A stretch of DNA of 64,000 nucleotides, from NCBI GenBank assembly GCA_037974665.1, contig CM075765.1, positions 16,983,501 to 17,047,500 of the forward strand, written 5' to 3'. Numbering within the stretch: the first letter of the stretch is position 1; each line of letters begins with the position of its first letter. Shown piece after piece: positions 29,256 to 42,043 of the stretch. A model generated the notes under the pieces. It ran no database searches, was not told where the DNA came from, and saw only the letters and a program-made list of their open reading frames with translations. The translations under genes were made by a program, and so were the position numbers. The DNA is from Ehretia macrophylla (Eukaryota; Streptophyta; Magnoliopsida; Boraginales; Ehretiaceae).

Positions 29256-30780
29256 ATTCAAATCTGTTAAAAATGTTTACCAATTATAAATAATGAAACC
29301 TTTGAGTCTGCCAAATTCACAGCCAGAAAAAGAGAAACATATTAATATCTAATCAATATGCACTTTCAATAAAGCAGTTGCATGATTAAATGGAATAATA
29401 GATTCAAATTGAATAATATTTAATTCAAATTGAATAATAGATTCTAATTTGATATTAATATTTTTTAAAAAAATATGTTTCTCATAACAGGGCACTACAA
29501 GATAGCACCTGCATATTATATTAATATCTACAAGAAAGCAGTGTACGATATTTAGAAATATCCTACGATGATGAGTAATATTTAATTGAAATTGAATAAT
29601 AGATTCGACGTATGATGTAGAACGCAATAAGCACCTGTAATAAAAAGTGAAATCATTTAATATGTTTATTTTTAGAATTATATGTATACCATATTTGTTT
29701 TGCTAAATATGGTAGTTTAGATTTTTTGTATTTAATGCTTTGTACCATAGTTGGACGATTATTTTACCAGGATTAATATAGTTCATTGATAATATTTAAT
29801 GACATATGTCATTAATTCGTATAAATATTACATAGAATTATAGAGAATAAAATTGTAGAACAGGTCCAAAAATATCACCATCTTTTCCACATTATTCCAT
29901 CGGAAATAGCTAGTAATGGAGTAGCACTTCCTATAGTACAAGCTGAGATTAGATTTAGAACCCTTGATACTCTATAAAGACAAGTCCATCCAGGAAATGG
30001 GGAGTATTTATTTCTTGGTAAGTTGATTTGCTTTTTTTTTTTTTTTTGTTATCTCAAATAATCTTTCAAAAACAGACCCAGAAAAGGAAAAAGTAATATT
30101 TTCAATAAGTTTTGCTTTTCTTTTTTCTTGTCTTTGTTCGAGTTATAATGAGTGCAATCCTCGAAGATATACATAACCTACCTATCCAATAATTATGAAC
30201 TAAGAGTATTCAAAAGTTACATAACTTATTTACCCGACACTGATCATACATGTTCAGTATTATTTATTTTTATGTCACATCAAAGATGACAATCATATCA
30301 AAGAAATTGAACGAGATCGAAAAAGGATCTGAACGCCTTATCCTAATTCGAACACACTTTAGCTAGGTTCGAATTTACACCCCATCACTACTTATCCAAT
30401 AATTATAAACTAAAGAGTATTCAGAAGTTACATAAATGAACCAACTAGCAGATGGAATTCACAAATTTAACACTCCGCGAAGGCACAATCCGTCAGAACG
30501 TTGTACATGAGAGTTGAGGCCAAAAAGATAAAAGAAAGATATATTACCCTAAACAGATTAAAAATCCGTTTTTAATCTCACAACTCTGAGTGTGAAGGAT
30601 TATTATTATCAATGAATTCTCTTACATAACAGGCACAGTTATTGCTCGAAAAAGTAGACGTGGAACCAGTAAAATTTTGCCACGTATCCTTCATCAGACC
30701 GGCCTTCAATTAATACGTATAAATCATATGCGTCACGTCAAAAGTAGCTTTCATATAGTTGTTGAAAAACAAGTATTAAT
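29256..30780. other. Intergenic AT-rich DNA
   Basis: No gene. The motif AATTGAATAATAGATTC is repeated (29391-29460 and 29590-29605). A direct repeat of about 45 bp (TATCCAATAATTATRAACTA...) occurs at about 30181 and 30392, suggesting an insertion or local duplication between them. Confidence 0.5.
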
Positions 30781-31173
30781 TACGTCAGCGACAATGTGGT
30801 CCAGGATATCTATCCGGATCAATATTGCTGATAATTAAGGAGTTGAATGCGACCGCCAATTAATTAATCGATTCATAAACATTGATTGTAGCGTGAAACT
30901 TCTTCCAATTTTTTTATTTTCAGTTTTTCATTATTCTAATGCTTTTATGCTAAAAGTAATCTAATGTTTCGCTGTTTTTGCAATAAACAATTCAAAAACA
31001 GCACATTTATATGACTTGACATTGATGTTACGCAATACTTGCCCTAGTCCAATAATATCATAACTACCCAAAAATTATAATTGTGTACAAGGTCAACGAC
31101 AACTTCTGACAGAAAAAATAACAAAAGAACTGAACAATAGTTGGACACATAACTTTGCTCTGATTGCAATCAA
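30781..31173 (+). repeat. MATE2 distal upstream segment, duplicated upstream of MATE3
   Basis: Beginning ACGTCAGCGACAATGTGG and ending CTGATTGCAATCAACA, this matches MATE3 upstream DNA in two parts (45281-45477 and 62885-63035). In MATE3 the segment ends directly at the start codon, so it is probably the ancestral promoter/5' UTR of the family. In MATE2 about 3.7 kb now separates it from the coding sequence. Confidence 0.8.
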
Positions 31174-33744
31174 CATTTGAAAGAAGAAAATTTATACATT
31201 TTCCTGGAGGAAAGAAAAAAAAAATTCACCTCAGTAAACCGTTAATTTAATAATTTTTTTTTGTTTGATTTTATATTTATCGACTACTTACTCTACGCCT
31301 ATAAATAGATCATAACTAGGCGCTATAAGAATTTTGTAGTCTAAGATGAACAACTAGGCTATAATTGTTTATGTTTCTTAATTTATTCTTATCAATTGAT
31401 AGAGGTGAATATACTCCTTCATATTGAAAATTATTAGTGGGGGTTGAGATTACACCAAATTTACTTCAGCTATTTAAGCTTTTTGACTTTTTTCTTTTTG
31501 GGTAAATAATTTTTGGGGGTCACTAAACTATTTTTTCAGTTATATTTTGACCATTTAATTATTTTTGATTCTAAAATGACCATTAGTTTTTTAAAGTGAT
31601 CTCATTTATGACAATTTGTTAAATTCCATTTAAAAAAATTAATTGACAGGGGTTAAAACATAAATAATCAAAATAAAGATACCCAAACAAATTTATTTTT
31701 ATTCTTGTCCCTGTCATTGTTTTAGTATTTTCTTTTCTTCCTCCATCTCTCCTCCCTTGAACACCACCATTCACCACTACCCCATCCACTGCCACCATCA
31801 CCATTTTCCTTGTCACCACCCCACCACTGATCACCCAAAAAAAATCATTATCCTTCACCTTTTTTTTATTGGCACCATAATTGAATCATTGTAGAAGCGT
31901 TCAGAAATTATAGAGCACACTATATAACATGAACTTAGTCTACTGTGCTAATTCCATATGATTTTGAGTTTCGGGCATGGTTGGTCTTCAAGAGATCTCA
32001 GAGGCTAATATATACAGGCAGCCATGGAAATACGTCAAATGCCAAAGGCCATATACGAGTCCAAATAAAAAGGTTACTGAATAAGAGTTAGATTCAGGTT
32101 ATGGTCAACATGGTTGTCTAAATTCCTTATAACTTGTACTTTTTAATAACCAGATGAGATCCAAGTGGTTGGTGGTGGTGGGTTTAGCTGCCTGAATTTC
32201 GTATAACAGTGGTGGTGGGTTTAGCTGCCCGAATTTCGTAACCTTTTTTCTTCCTCCATTCCCGCCACTTCTCTGAATTAATTGTTATACACTAATTAGA
32301 ACTGAAAAGGAATATCTGCTTTAATAATAATGACATTGACATTAAAGAGAATTTAATTTTGCCTTTATGTCAATTAAGTAGAGATAAGATTTCAACTTGG
32401 AGATGCAAACTTGACAAGTAAATACAGAAAAATTCAAGATGTATCCCTTGAGTAGTTGTTTGCAATTTTTACATACAATGACAAAAGGTAATATCAAATA
32501 TGGGTATTTTTGTGTGTAGTTAATTTATTCACAAATAGTCCTGAGTTAATTAGGTGTTTTTGTGCTTATTCTTTCATAATTGTTATAATGTTGCTTAAAT
32601 AGTTTATGCATAGATGAATTTTTCCGACCCCAATTATTAATTCTTAATTCGAGTGTGCATTACAGGCACCTCCTAATCTCGGGTGGCTGGATTTGCCACT
32701 GCAGACAAGATGATAGGGAGTACTACTACTGTGGAAACAAGACTACATCCAAGATGCCTAATGTTGGAGATTTGAAGAGTTTTAGTGGAAACTGACGGCA
32801 TGGATATGGATATTAGTGATGACACAGTGAACATGTTATGATGAAAATGTGTTGATAGCTATCAAGTGAGGATTCCGGCGTATTGGAGATTGAGAGGAGA
32901 TTCTCAAGTATTGCTATTGGTATTGAGTGAGAACTCTAACATGAATAAATAAGGCGACATAAGATTACCTCGTTATGACTTTTTCTTTCCCGATACCAAA
33001 CCTTTAAGCTAACCATTCAAGGCAATCACATAAACAACATAGAAACGTACATTTCAACCCACGCAATAAATATATCTGGATAGTTAAGGGCCTTCAAACA
33101 TTTCAAGAAAAAAAATCAATTAATAGTATCGTAGGCTTTTCTGATGTCAATTTTGATAACACATCTCGAGCTAATATGCTTCTTCCCATAATTTCATAGC
33201 AACTGTCTTGTTTCCAACAGTCTCCATATTTTTTTTTTCTATTTGTAGGGAGTTTAAAGGTGTCTCTTTAACTTTAGGGGTGATCTATTTCAGTTTCACT
33301 CCAACAGCATCCTTACTTTGAATCCATTCTTAATTATTTTAAGAACTCTCTATTTCAATTTCACTCTAACAGCTTCTCTATTTTAGGGACTCTCTATTTT
33401 TGTTTTTACTCTAATATATCTCTATTTTGATTAAACTCACAATTTTAATTTTTTTATATACATTTTTTTATTTATTAAAGATAATATTTTATTTTAATTA
33501 TTAATATTATTTTCTATTAGTTAATTTTTACATGCATCTGCAAAAGAAACAAAAAAAATAAAGATAGATGTCCATTTAATTTGATATGGTATAAAAAAAT
33601 AATTCAAAAAAAAAAGCTTTAAATCAAAAAGATAAAAACAGAAAGTGAGAACCTTAAATCAAAAAAAAAAAAAAAAAACACAATTCACCAACTTTTAGGG
33701 GGACTCCTGGAAAACGGGGGCTCCCAATTATAAGAAATCATATA
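31174..33744. other. Extra DNA between the ancestral upstream segment and MATE2
   Basis: No gene. It includes a probable small unclassified transposon near 31500-31860 (GGGGGTCACTAAACTATT start), a tandem duplication of about 33 bp with one mismatch (32172-32204 and 32209-32240, GGTGGTGGGTTTAGCTGCC), and internal repeats CTCTATTTYARTTTCACTCTAACAG at 33280-33410. The minus-strand frame at 31619-31858 is a purine-rich low-complexity frame. Confidence 0.45.
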
Positions 33745-34361
33745 CAGTAGAATCTTTTTAAATTAATAGTGTTGGGATCATCAAATTTTATTAATTTAGC
33801 GATTAATTTATTGATAAATTAATAACTATTAATTAATAGAGATATTTTTCATTTTTTGGCTCTATAGTAAACATAATATGATTATGATATCTTTTTTCGG
33901 TCCAATTTGAAAAGATAAGTAATGAGAATATAAGATAAAATTTAATTTAGTAAGATTAAAAAAAAAATTTCTAATCTCATATCCAAGTCCTTGTAGGATT
34001 AGGATAATAATTAATTTTTCTAATCTTGTATCTTAATTCTTGTAGGATTATCTTAATTTTTTCTCTTTAAATAATTAAATATGAGATTCAATTAGATTTG
34101 AAGTTCAACAAAAGACAAGTTACTCGTAATTCATATTTTAAGAAAATCTCATAGTCAATTTATTATGTACTTTTTAGCTAATTATTAATTTATGAAATAT
34201 TTGAATCAATAAAATACAAAAGAAATTTTTTTAAATGTATTATCTTATAATTTTATCGAATTTATTAACTTTTTACACTGGTCCTAAGTTGGGACCAGAT
34301 AGTTTTATTAATTAAAAGAGATTATTAATTTATCGAGTATTAATTTAAAAAGATTTTACTA
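33745..34361. mobile_element. Emigrant/Lemi-like MITE (pogo, Tc1/mariner), 617 bp
   Basis: The left end CAGTAGAATCTTTTTAAATT and the right end, inverted, TAGTAAAATCTTTTTAAATT form near-perfect inverted repeats of about 25 bp. Flanking TA dinucleotides (33743-33744 and 34362-34363) are the target duplication. The terminus is close to that of Arabidopsis Emigrant. It is non-coding. Confidence 0.8.
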
Positions 34362-34740
34362 TATAAAGAATTTGTTGGAGATTTTTCTCTATATTTATCT
34401 TTCTATAATAATTAAAGAGAAATTATAGAAAGAATGTTAAGGACAGTGTTATGAGGGAGAATTCTAATCCTCTCGAACACTTGCATCCCCGACTGAGCTC
34501 GACAAAGTGGTTCACGTGTGTACCTGATATATATAAGATTGAACGTCGGTTACAATTTTTCCATCAACTTTGACCCAAAAAAATGGTTTACTAAGCAGTA
34601 CACGACAATGAACGAGATTGACGTCTCTTGCTAATCTAATCGTCTTACTTTAGATTGAATTGTTGTAATTTAAATTTAATTTATTGTAATCCTTGTCGTT
34701 TAGCTAGATTTAGACATATATAGTGACCATCACATTGTAT

Positions 34741-34748
34741 TATAAATA
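34741..34748 (+). promoter_or_regulatory. Candidate TATA box for MATE2
   Basis: TATAAATA lies about 115 bp before the MATE2 start codon, a reasonable distance for a short 5' UTR. The surrounding 34620-34810 sequence also looks like the promoter part of a copia LTR, so MATE2 may now use a transposon-derived promoter. This is a motif-only call. Confidence 0.3.
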
Positions 34749-34862
34749 TTGTACATGTTACACACTGAGAAATATAATAATAGAGAATATTCCTTTCCTT
34801 GACAAAATTACTTTATTAAAGGGGTGGCTGGTCATTTGCTGGCACTTGCAAATACAAACGCA

Positions 34863-37800
34863 ATGGAAGAAGCTCATGATCTTCCCCTTCTAAACTCTAA
34901 CAACGAATGGAGAAAATCATTTAATTCCACTTTCAACGGGGATGGAGAGGATATCAAGCCGATCAATGGCCTGAGGGATTTCTTCAGAAACTTCAATATT
35001 GAGTCCGCGAAGCTCTGGTACCTTGCTGGTCCAGCCATCTTTACAGTGATATGCCAATACTCCATGGGGGCCATAACTCAAGTCTTTGCAGGCCATGTTG
35101 GAACCCTTGAACTTGCAGCTGTTTCAATGGAAAACACTGTTATAGCTGGACTTGCTTTTGGCGTCATGGTATTATAACTACACACTTGCCAATCAAAACA
35201 CAAATGATTTTTACATTTTTTTCTTCTGTTAGGTAATCTTCTTTTAAAATTTTCAAACATATAGCTTACGATCATTGGTTAAATATGATCATTAATTTAA
35301 TTATTTATGACAGTTGGGAATGGGAAGTGCGCTAGAGACACTTTGTGGACAAGCTTATGGAGCTGGACAGCTTAACATGCTAGGCATATACATGCAAAGA
35401 TCATGGATTATTCTGCTCACTACTGCGCTACCTATTATGTTACTCTACATATTTTCGACGCCAGTTTTGAGATTAATTGGTCAAACACCTGATATATCAA
35501 AATGGGCAGGCACCTTTTCAATTTGGATGATCCCACAGCTATTCGCTTACGCGTTAAATTTTCCCATCCAGAAGTTTCTACAAGCTCAGAGCAAAATTAT
35601 GGCGATAGCCGTGATATCTGCAATGGCAGTAGTGCTCCATGTTTTCTTCAGCTGGTTCTTGATGTTGAAATTAGGCTGGGGAATAGCAGGTGGAGCCATC
35701 GTGCTAAATGCAACATGGTGGTTTATAGTCATCGCTCAATTGCTATATATTTTCAGCGGGACATGTGGGGAAGCATGGTCTGGGTTTTCTTGGAAAGCTT
35801 TTCAAAATCTGTGGGGATTTGTCAGGTTATCTCTTGCATCAGCTATAATGCTCTGGTGAGTTTCGAAGTTAAGCTTTCCTGTAATGGGAAACTCTTCAAT
35901 CAATCCGGTCTGATACGAGTATTTCACATATTAGTAAGATTTATACGTATAGATCTTACTAATTATGTGAGAGACTAACTCATCAATTCAGATTGATGAA
36001 GAATTTTCCTCCTTTAATATTACTCTCCGATTTATTGTGTGTTAATTTTGTCACTATTTACTACATCATTGAGCCTAAATGTGTTGAAATCCCACGTCAG
36101 TGCATTGAAGCCCAAGATGTTAGAACTTTAAAGTGGCAAACTAATAGTTAGCGTTATAGAAAAGTATCTGATTAATTCCTAGGAACACTAATCCCATCAT
36201 AAAATCTTCTTACTTGAAGCTGACATTTCTTTTCTACTTGTTTTTCGGAATTCCTTCAAAATCCTGACTAAAAATTTCTCCAAAAGTTTAAATTTAGTCA
36301 ATTTAGACAGAGACCAATTTTTTATTTTATTTTAAAAATAGTAGGGATTAGATTGACTAATTTTAAATGATAAGACGACTTTAAAATTTTTAAAACATAA
36401 TAGGAACTAAATTAATCAATTTTGAGTAATGAGAATGAATTTAAAATTTAAGGAGACAATAGGGACCATTTGCGCAAACTTCCCTAATCTAAGGAAACAA
36501 GGCCAACTAACTAAGGGAGGGTACAACCACTAACTACATAATTTAAGCTAAAGCATAACAATTAATGAACTAAAGTAAGAGTCATCACACAACCTATACT
36601 CCATGGCAATTAGGGTAGAACTACTAACTACAAAATTAAAGCATACATTCATGATTCAGAAAATATACTCATTAAATATTAGTGACAAACATAATAAGAT
36701 AATTGGCATTAATTATCTTTTTGGTAGGAGCTTGTACATGATTTTGATTTGATCTTTAATAAATATACTTTGCTTATTTGGAAAAAAAAAAAAAAAAGAA
36801 GATAATCGTCATTAAACTAATAAAATGCATAATCATGAAAATACATCAGAATAAACAATATCTAAGCCAAAATAACAAATCCAAAACCGTTACAACGCAA
36901 TCCTAATCCTTGACGAAGAATCTAGTCAAACATAATTAAAATACAAACACCGAAAATACATTTAAGTAAATAGGAAAGCTCCCACATAAATCCGGCTTTT
37001 CACTTTGATATAAATGTGTTGAGTCTTGAATCCACTCCCATGGTGTTTCGCATCGCGGTCCCAGGCCCCAAAAATGGTGGAAGGCTCTCCGTTGGATCTT
37101 TTTAGAAATTTACAAAATTGGAACGGAATTATGAGTCAACCTCCTCAAGGACAGATCTAGAATTTTTGTTTAGTAGGGGATAAAAATAGATAATTTAACA
37201 CTTATATATAGACAATGTTTTTTCAGTGGGGGCTAAATTATTTTTTTTTAACGTAAAAATACTTTAAAAGTACACATATTTTTCATTCTATAATAGCCCT
37301 ACTGTTGTGGTCAGTGAGAGCTGACATTGACCCCAAACTAAATCCATCCTGAACGTCCCTAAAAAACAGCACAACATTCTATAAATAGCAAACCCTATGC
37401 TAGTCCAGTCGAATCGGTCAACATTCTGTAATCATATTGGTCGATAAGTCTTCAATCAGATCGATCGAGCCTTGGCTTGCATGCTCGATTCTTTGCTTCT
37501 TTACTTAGCCAATTATGCTCGTTTCCACTCAATCTTGGTCCTTTTTCGCCTTCCGAAACCTACAGTGCACCACAATGACCGTAAAACCATCATCAATTAT
37601 GTGCAATAAGCGAAAAAAAAAAAAAAATTATGTGCAATAAGCTCAGGAATAATAAACAATAGGCCTGAAAAATATTAGTAAATCAGTCATGTAAACATGC
37701 ATCAATGGATTCATTTCTTATAACCTCGATACAAATTATCCTTTTCAAATTTTGGCAAAATGACTAGCTCAGTTTCGGTTAATGATTTTTCAATATCCAA

Positions 37801-40800
37801 TGCAGCCTTGAAATGTGGTACTACACAGCATTGGTTCTATTTGCCGGTTACTTGAAGAATGCAGATGTTGCAGTTAGTGGTTTTTCCATATGGTAATTAA
37901 GCTACACTATTATGTTATTATGTGATTCTATTTTCACCTAGAACAATTCATGCCAATATTTTCAGTTAATTTAGGGGGAAAATACCTTTTGAAAGTGAGA
38001 AACAGTCTCTCAAAGTTTAAGGCACCAAAAATTGAAAAGCGTCAATCTATTTCTAAGATGTTCCACCTCATTATATTTCTTAATCATGAACAAATTAAAT
38101 TAAATAGTTTTGTAATATTAAATTCTAATTTAAGCAATAACAATTTGAAAAACTCATTTTATTATGTGGCTGTCGAGAACTAAAACTTTATTATTTAATG
38201 CATTACTTTATTCAAAAATATTTTTCTTTTCAAAATTTCATAGTTCAATTGTTGTTACGTATGATTGAGTTCCACATAAGGTTGATTAAGTTCTCTCCAA
38301 AGAAGAAATTGCAACACTTCCCCACATTGTTTAATTGCATTCCTTTCACTATTTGCCTGTAGCTTCACCATAATAGGCTGGACAGCAAGCTTAGCTTTTG
38401 GATTCAATGCAGCAATAAGGTTTGTAACAGAGAAAATCATTGAAAACTGAGAGTTTGTTTGGCCTAATTGTAAAATTTTAGCTGTTAAACTATAGAGCTT
38501 TCGACAATATACTTTTTTTTAAAAGTGTTGTTCTATAAAAGTCGTTAACTGTTTGGCCTTGTAGTGTCAAAAACTAAAAATAGCTTCCCACATAATGCAA
38601 AACTAACTTTTCAAACAAGCCCATACAATCTTTTCCCTAAAAGTCAAAGCTTTTTTTTTTTTTTTTGAAAAAGTTCCGATTTGGAGCTTTTTATTTTTTT
38701 TGTTTATTGTTTTAGCTTTGATTTTTTTTAACCTAATTAAAGACCTTCCAAAAATGGGGCAAACATAAGTTTTGGTTTCTAAACTCATAAGAAATGTTTT
38801 TAAGTGTTTAAAAATTGGGCCGAACAGACCCTTAGTCTAGATTCTGTAACCAATCCATAAGCAGAAATTACGTACAATATGCCTTATGCAATGTGCAGCG
38901 TAAGGGTGTCAAATGAGCTGGGAGGAAGTCACCCAAGAAAAGCAAAATTCTCAGTGGTTGTGGTCTCGATTACTACACTTATAATTGGCTTCTTACTTGC
39001 ACTTGTTTTGATTGTTGCTCGAGAGCAATACCCAGCTTTATTTTCGAATAGTGAAGAAGTCCAACAGATTGTGTATGAGCTTACACCTTTTCTTTGTGTT
39101 AGCATTATTGTTAACGTTCTTCAACCTACTCTTTCAGGTTAGTAAGTTTATTTTATATCCACATATAATTATAGACTCATAGACAATTAAACTTTCTTTT
39201 TCAAGAAGCTGATTAGAGGGTTATTGATTCATTAATTAATTCCAGGGGTGGCCGTTGGAGCTGGGTGGCAAGCATATGTGGCATATGTGAATATAGTTTG
39301 TTACTATATGTTTGGTCTTACTTTGGGCCTGGTTCTTGGCCATGTACTTGACTTGGGTGTTAAGGTAGTTACTCACTCTCTACATCTTCCTAATTGCCGC
39401 TCATAATTTCTTCAATAGGATTTGGAACTCTCCATTTAGATTATTCTAATTATCTGTCTATTTAATTATAATAATTTCACAGTTTTCTTAAATCGTGAAT
39501 ATAATTAATGTTAATGTTGTCTGTATTGCTTTATAGACCTTGTCACAAAGCATAATTAGCTTCATTTGTAGATTTTATGCAATCAAATTTTGCATGATAT
39601 ATTTTATTTTATAGAGGAAAACAAAATTATACAAAACAATACTTTTATCCAGATGTATTGGCTACAAGCTATATAATGGGTGCCTTTATATAGAAAAAAC
39701 AATTTATATTAAAGTTAATAAGGGCTTTTCTATATGTTAAAAAAAAAAAAAAAACAAATTAAATTAATGTTAATAAGGGTGAATGGACGAAGGATTGGAG
39801 AATTTTAAGAAAAGAAACTCTAAATCTTTATGTGAAATTAGGAATGATTTTTCAACTAAAAATGTCTAGATAATATACAGAGGGTAGGGGTTTGGTAGAT
39901 TAATTACACTAGTTTTGACTTCACGTACTTCCTCTTCATTTTTAATGATTGTTGACAATACTGCCTATTATATCAAAAGAGCCCTAATAACACATAAATG
40001 AAAAACATATGAATCCCAAATGTTTTATTTTAAGTGTTGGACTTGGGTCATGGTCTGCCCAAGTTGGGGTGGACAATCAATATTTCCCCATATATATAAG
40101 GAAAAACTAGAACATACGTTGTTCTATGTATTGTATCTAACTAAACATAAAACACTATGTGAAAAGCTCTCAAAACCCTAGGCATTTAGGTCGTGGAAAA
40201 TTAGTGTGGTCTTGTGTTATATACTACGACTCCTTGCAAGTGCAGTGGAACAAACAAGGTCGTTGATTATTCGCTTCCGCATCTGAAGAGGTATGTGTGC
40301 ATATCTTACTTTAGAATCAACATTAAGATATGATGAATACATATATTTCATAAGAAATTTATGTTTCTCCTGTCATTTATATGATTAAATGAAAACTGTG
40401 TGATTTATGCTCTTTTTCTTGAATTCATTTATATAAAGATATAAGAATTTATCTAAAATGCCGAAGGTAAAAGTAGGTTACAACTCCATTTTCCATGTAT
40501 AAGACCATATGTGCGTATGGACTGACAATTAATTAATTAAATCACACTAACATGAGAAAAATAAAGACTAAAAGCAATAAGACAAACTTTGAGAGAAAAA
40601 TATTTCACTGAAGATATCTATAATCCACATACGAATTGAAGAGCAGATAAATTTCGTTGTACCTAGAAGCATAGTTTCAAGCAGGTTGGACTCTCACTCG
40701 AGCAACATAGTAAAACAATAGCCCAACTAACTAACAAAACTTCATTTAGTACATTAAGCATAAATGTGATAATTGTCTACTGAACACATTATTTTTCAGT

Positions 40801-42043
40801 AAATAAAACTATTACTCCACCTATTTGATCTAGATTACAAAGATCTTCCCTTTTTATTTTGAAATACATTCCTCACCTTCATATTTTTATATATTGTTGC
40901 ATAAACATTCTTTCTAGTAGTCTATAATTAAATTGAACTTGAAAAAACTCTCTTACAATTTAGAGGATAGGGTAAGAAATCTGTTGGAATACAATTTGAT
41001 CAATCCGCTCCCTACATGTAAAGTAGGGAGGTTCTTGGACTTGGTCTTAAATACACTATAAAAAAGAGAGGAAGTTGTGTGTAATTTACCCACACGGTTA
41101 ATGCATAGATTGTTAATTGAGTCTACGTGCGGGGATGGATCCCCATAGAGGCAAGCCCGGCATATGTTTTTTTTTTTTTTGTTTTTTAAAGGATATCTAA
41201 GTTACTATTATTTCACTTTGAAGGAATATTGCATACACTGAGAATTGATATCAAAATCTCTTATACCTAAAGCGAAAATCATATTACTGGACTAAATTCC
41301 TACTGGTAAAAAGAATAAATACAAATCCCCCAATGGTTCATTACTTATAACACTGAATGATTCTCCTCAATGCCTCCCCTCAAAACTTTATTCAGTCTAT
41401 TTTTCTAACTCAAAATAGAGTATAACTTCTTTAAATTAATAGCGTTGGACCTGCTAAATTTTATTAATTTAGCGAGATATTAATTTATCGATAAATTAAT
41501 AATTATTAATTTATTGAGATATTTGATTTTTTTGGCTTAAAAATAAACATATTATATTTGATTTTTTTAGCGTTGGGACTCTTTTTTTTTTTTTTTTTCT
41601 TCTTTTGTAATTTTGGTAACTGAGATAGTTCCATAACATGGAAGAAATAATATGTCACACTTGGCAAATGACTTTCCACCCCCCCCACCCCCCCCCCCCC
41701 CCCCCGGACTGGACCAACGATATATATCTTCAATTAATTAATGGAAGTTGATGGTTTGCAGGGCATATGGTATGGCATGTTATCTGGAACAACAATTCAA
41801 ACCTTCGTCTTGGTTTGGATGCTTTACAAAACCAATTGGAATCAAGAGGTACACTACGTATACTTATTTAGCCAACTACAATGTGTAGAAATTAAGCATA
41901 TCGGCAACAGTTATCATTACACTGATTTGAGCGAAGGTTTTATAAGGACTTCAATATTGCAGGCTTCCAAAGCTGGAGAAAGAATAAAGCAATGGGGAGG
42001 AGAAACTGAAACAAACGCAGTTGATGCGCATAGCATTAGTTGA
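34863..42043 (+). CDS. MATE2: multidrug and toxic compound extrusion (DETOXIFICATION) transporter, 505 aa, eight exons
   Basis: Exons are 34863-35168, 35314-35855, 37806-37892, 38363-38419, 38899-39137, 39246-39364, 41762-41848 and 41963-42043. All have GT/AG borders and the 1518-nt sum is open with no stop. The ATG at 34863 aligns with the MATE3 start; upstream in-frame codons begin at GTG only. The product is a membrane antiporter with about 12 helices: KLWYLAGPAIFTVICQYSMG (about 50-69), LGMGSALETLCGQAYGAGQ (103-121), GWTASLAFGFNAAI, then VRVSNELGGSHPRKAKFSV and GVAVGAGWQAYVAYVNIVCY. It resembles the DTX29-35 group, some of which load flavonoids or ions into the vacuole; the substrate cannot be told. 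Introns 2 and 6 are large and carry transposon pieces. It appears to be the only intact gene of the cluster. Confidence 0.95.
37143..37345. mobile_element. hAT-type MITE remnant in MATE2 intron 2
   Basis: Similar along its length to 23605-23803 (GTGGGGGCTAAA, AACACTTATATATA, AAAATACTTTAAAAGTACAC), but its ends are degraded. Confidence 0.5.
40035..40322 (+). mobile_element. Solo copia LTR in MATE2 intron 6, 288 bp
   Basis: It begins TGTTGGACTTGGG and ends AGAATCAACA. A perfect 5-bp duplication TTAAG flanks it (40030-40034 and 40323-40327). A TATATATAAGG promoter-like motif is at about 40092. Confidence 0.82.
41415..41560. mobile_element. Emigrant-like MITE fragment in MATE2 intron 6
   Basis: TTCTTTAAATTAATAGCGTT and the following AAATTTTATTAATTTAGCGA match the left part of the MITE at 33745. 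The right end is missing. Confidence 0.6.
41679..41705 (+). repeat. Poly-C tract next to the MATE2 exon 7 acceptor
   Basis: C8-A-C18, ending 56 bp before the acceptor AG at 41760-41761 and following a T18-type run at 41582-41599. G-rich on the other strand. Confidence 0.85.

Noticed and set aside
34824-34862. Starting MATE2 thirteen codons earlier.
   Set aside because: That position is GTG, not ATG; the ATG at 34863 matches the start of MATE3.
37950-38183. A 77-codon frame in MATE2 intron 3.
   Set aside because: It lies between well-supported exons and has no recognisable motif.
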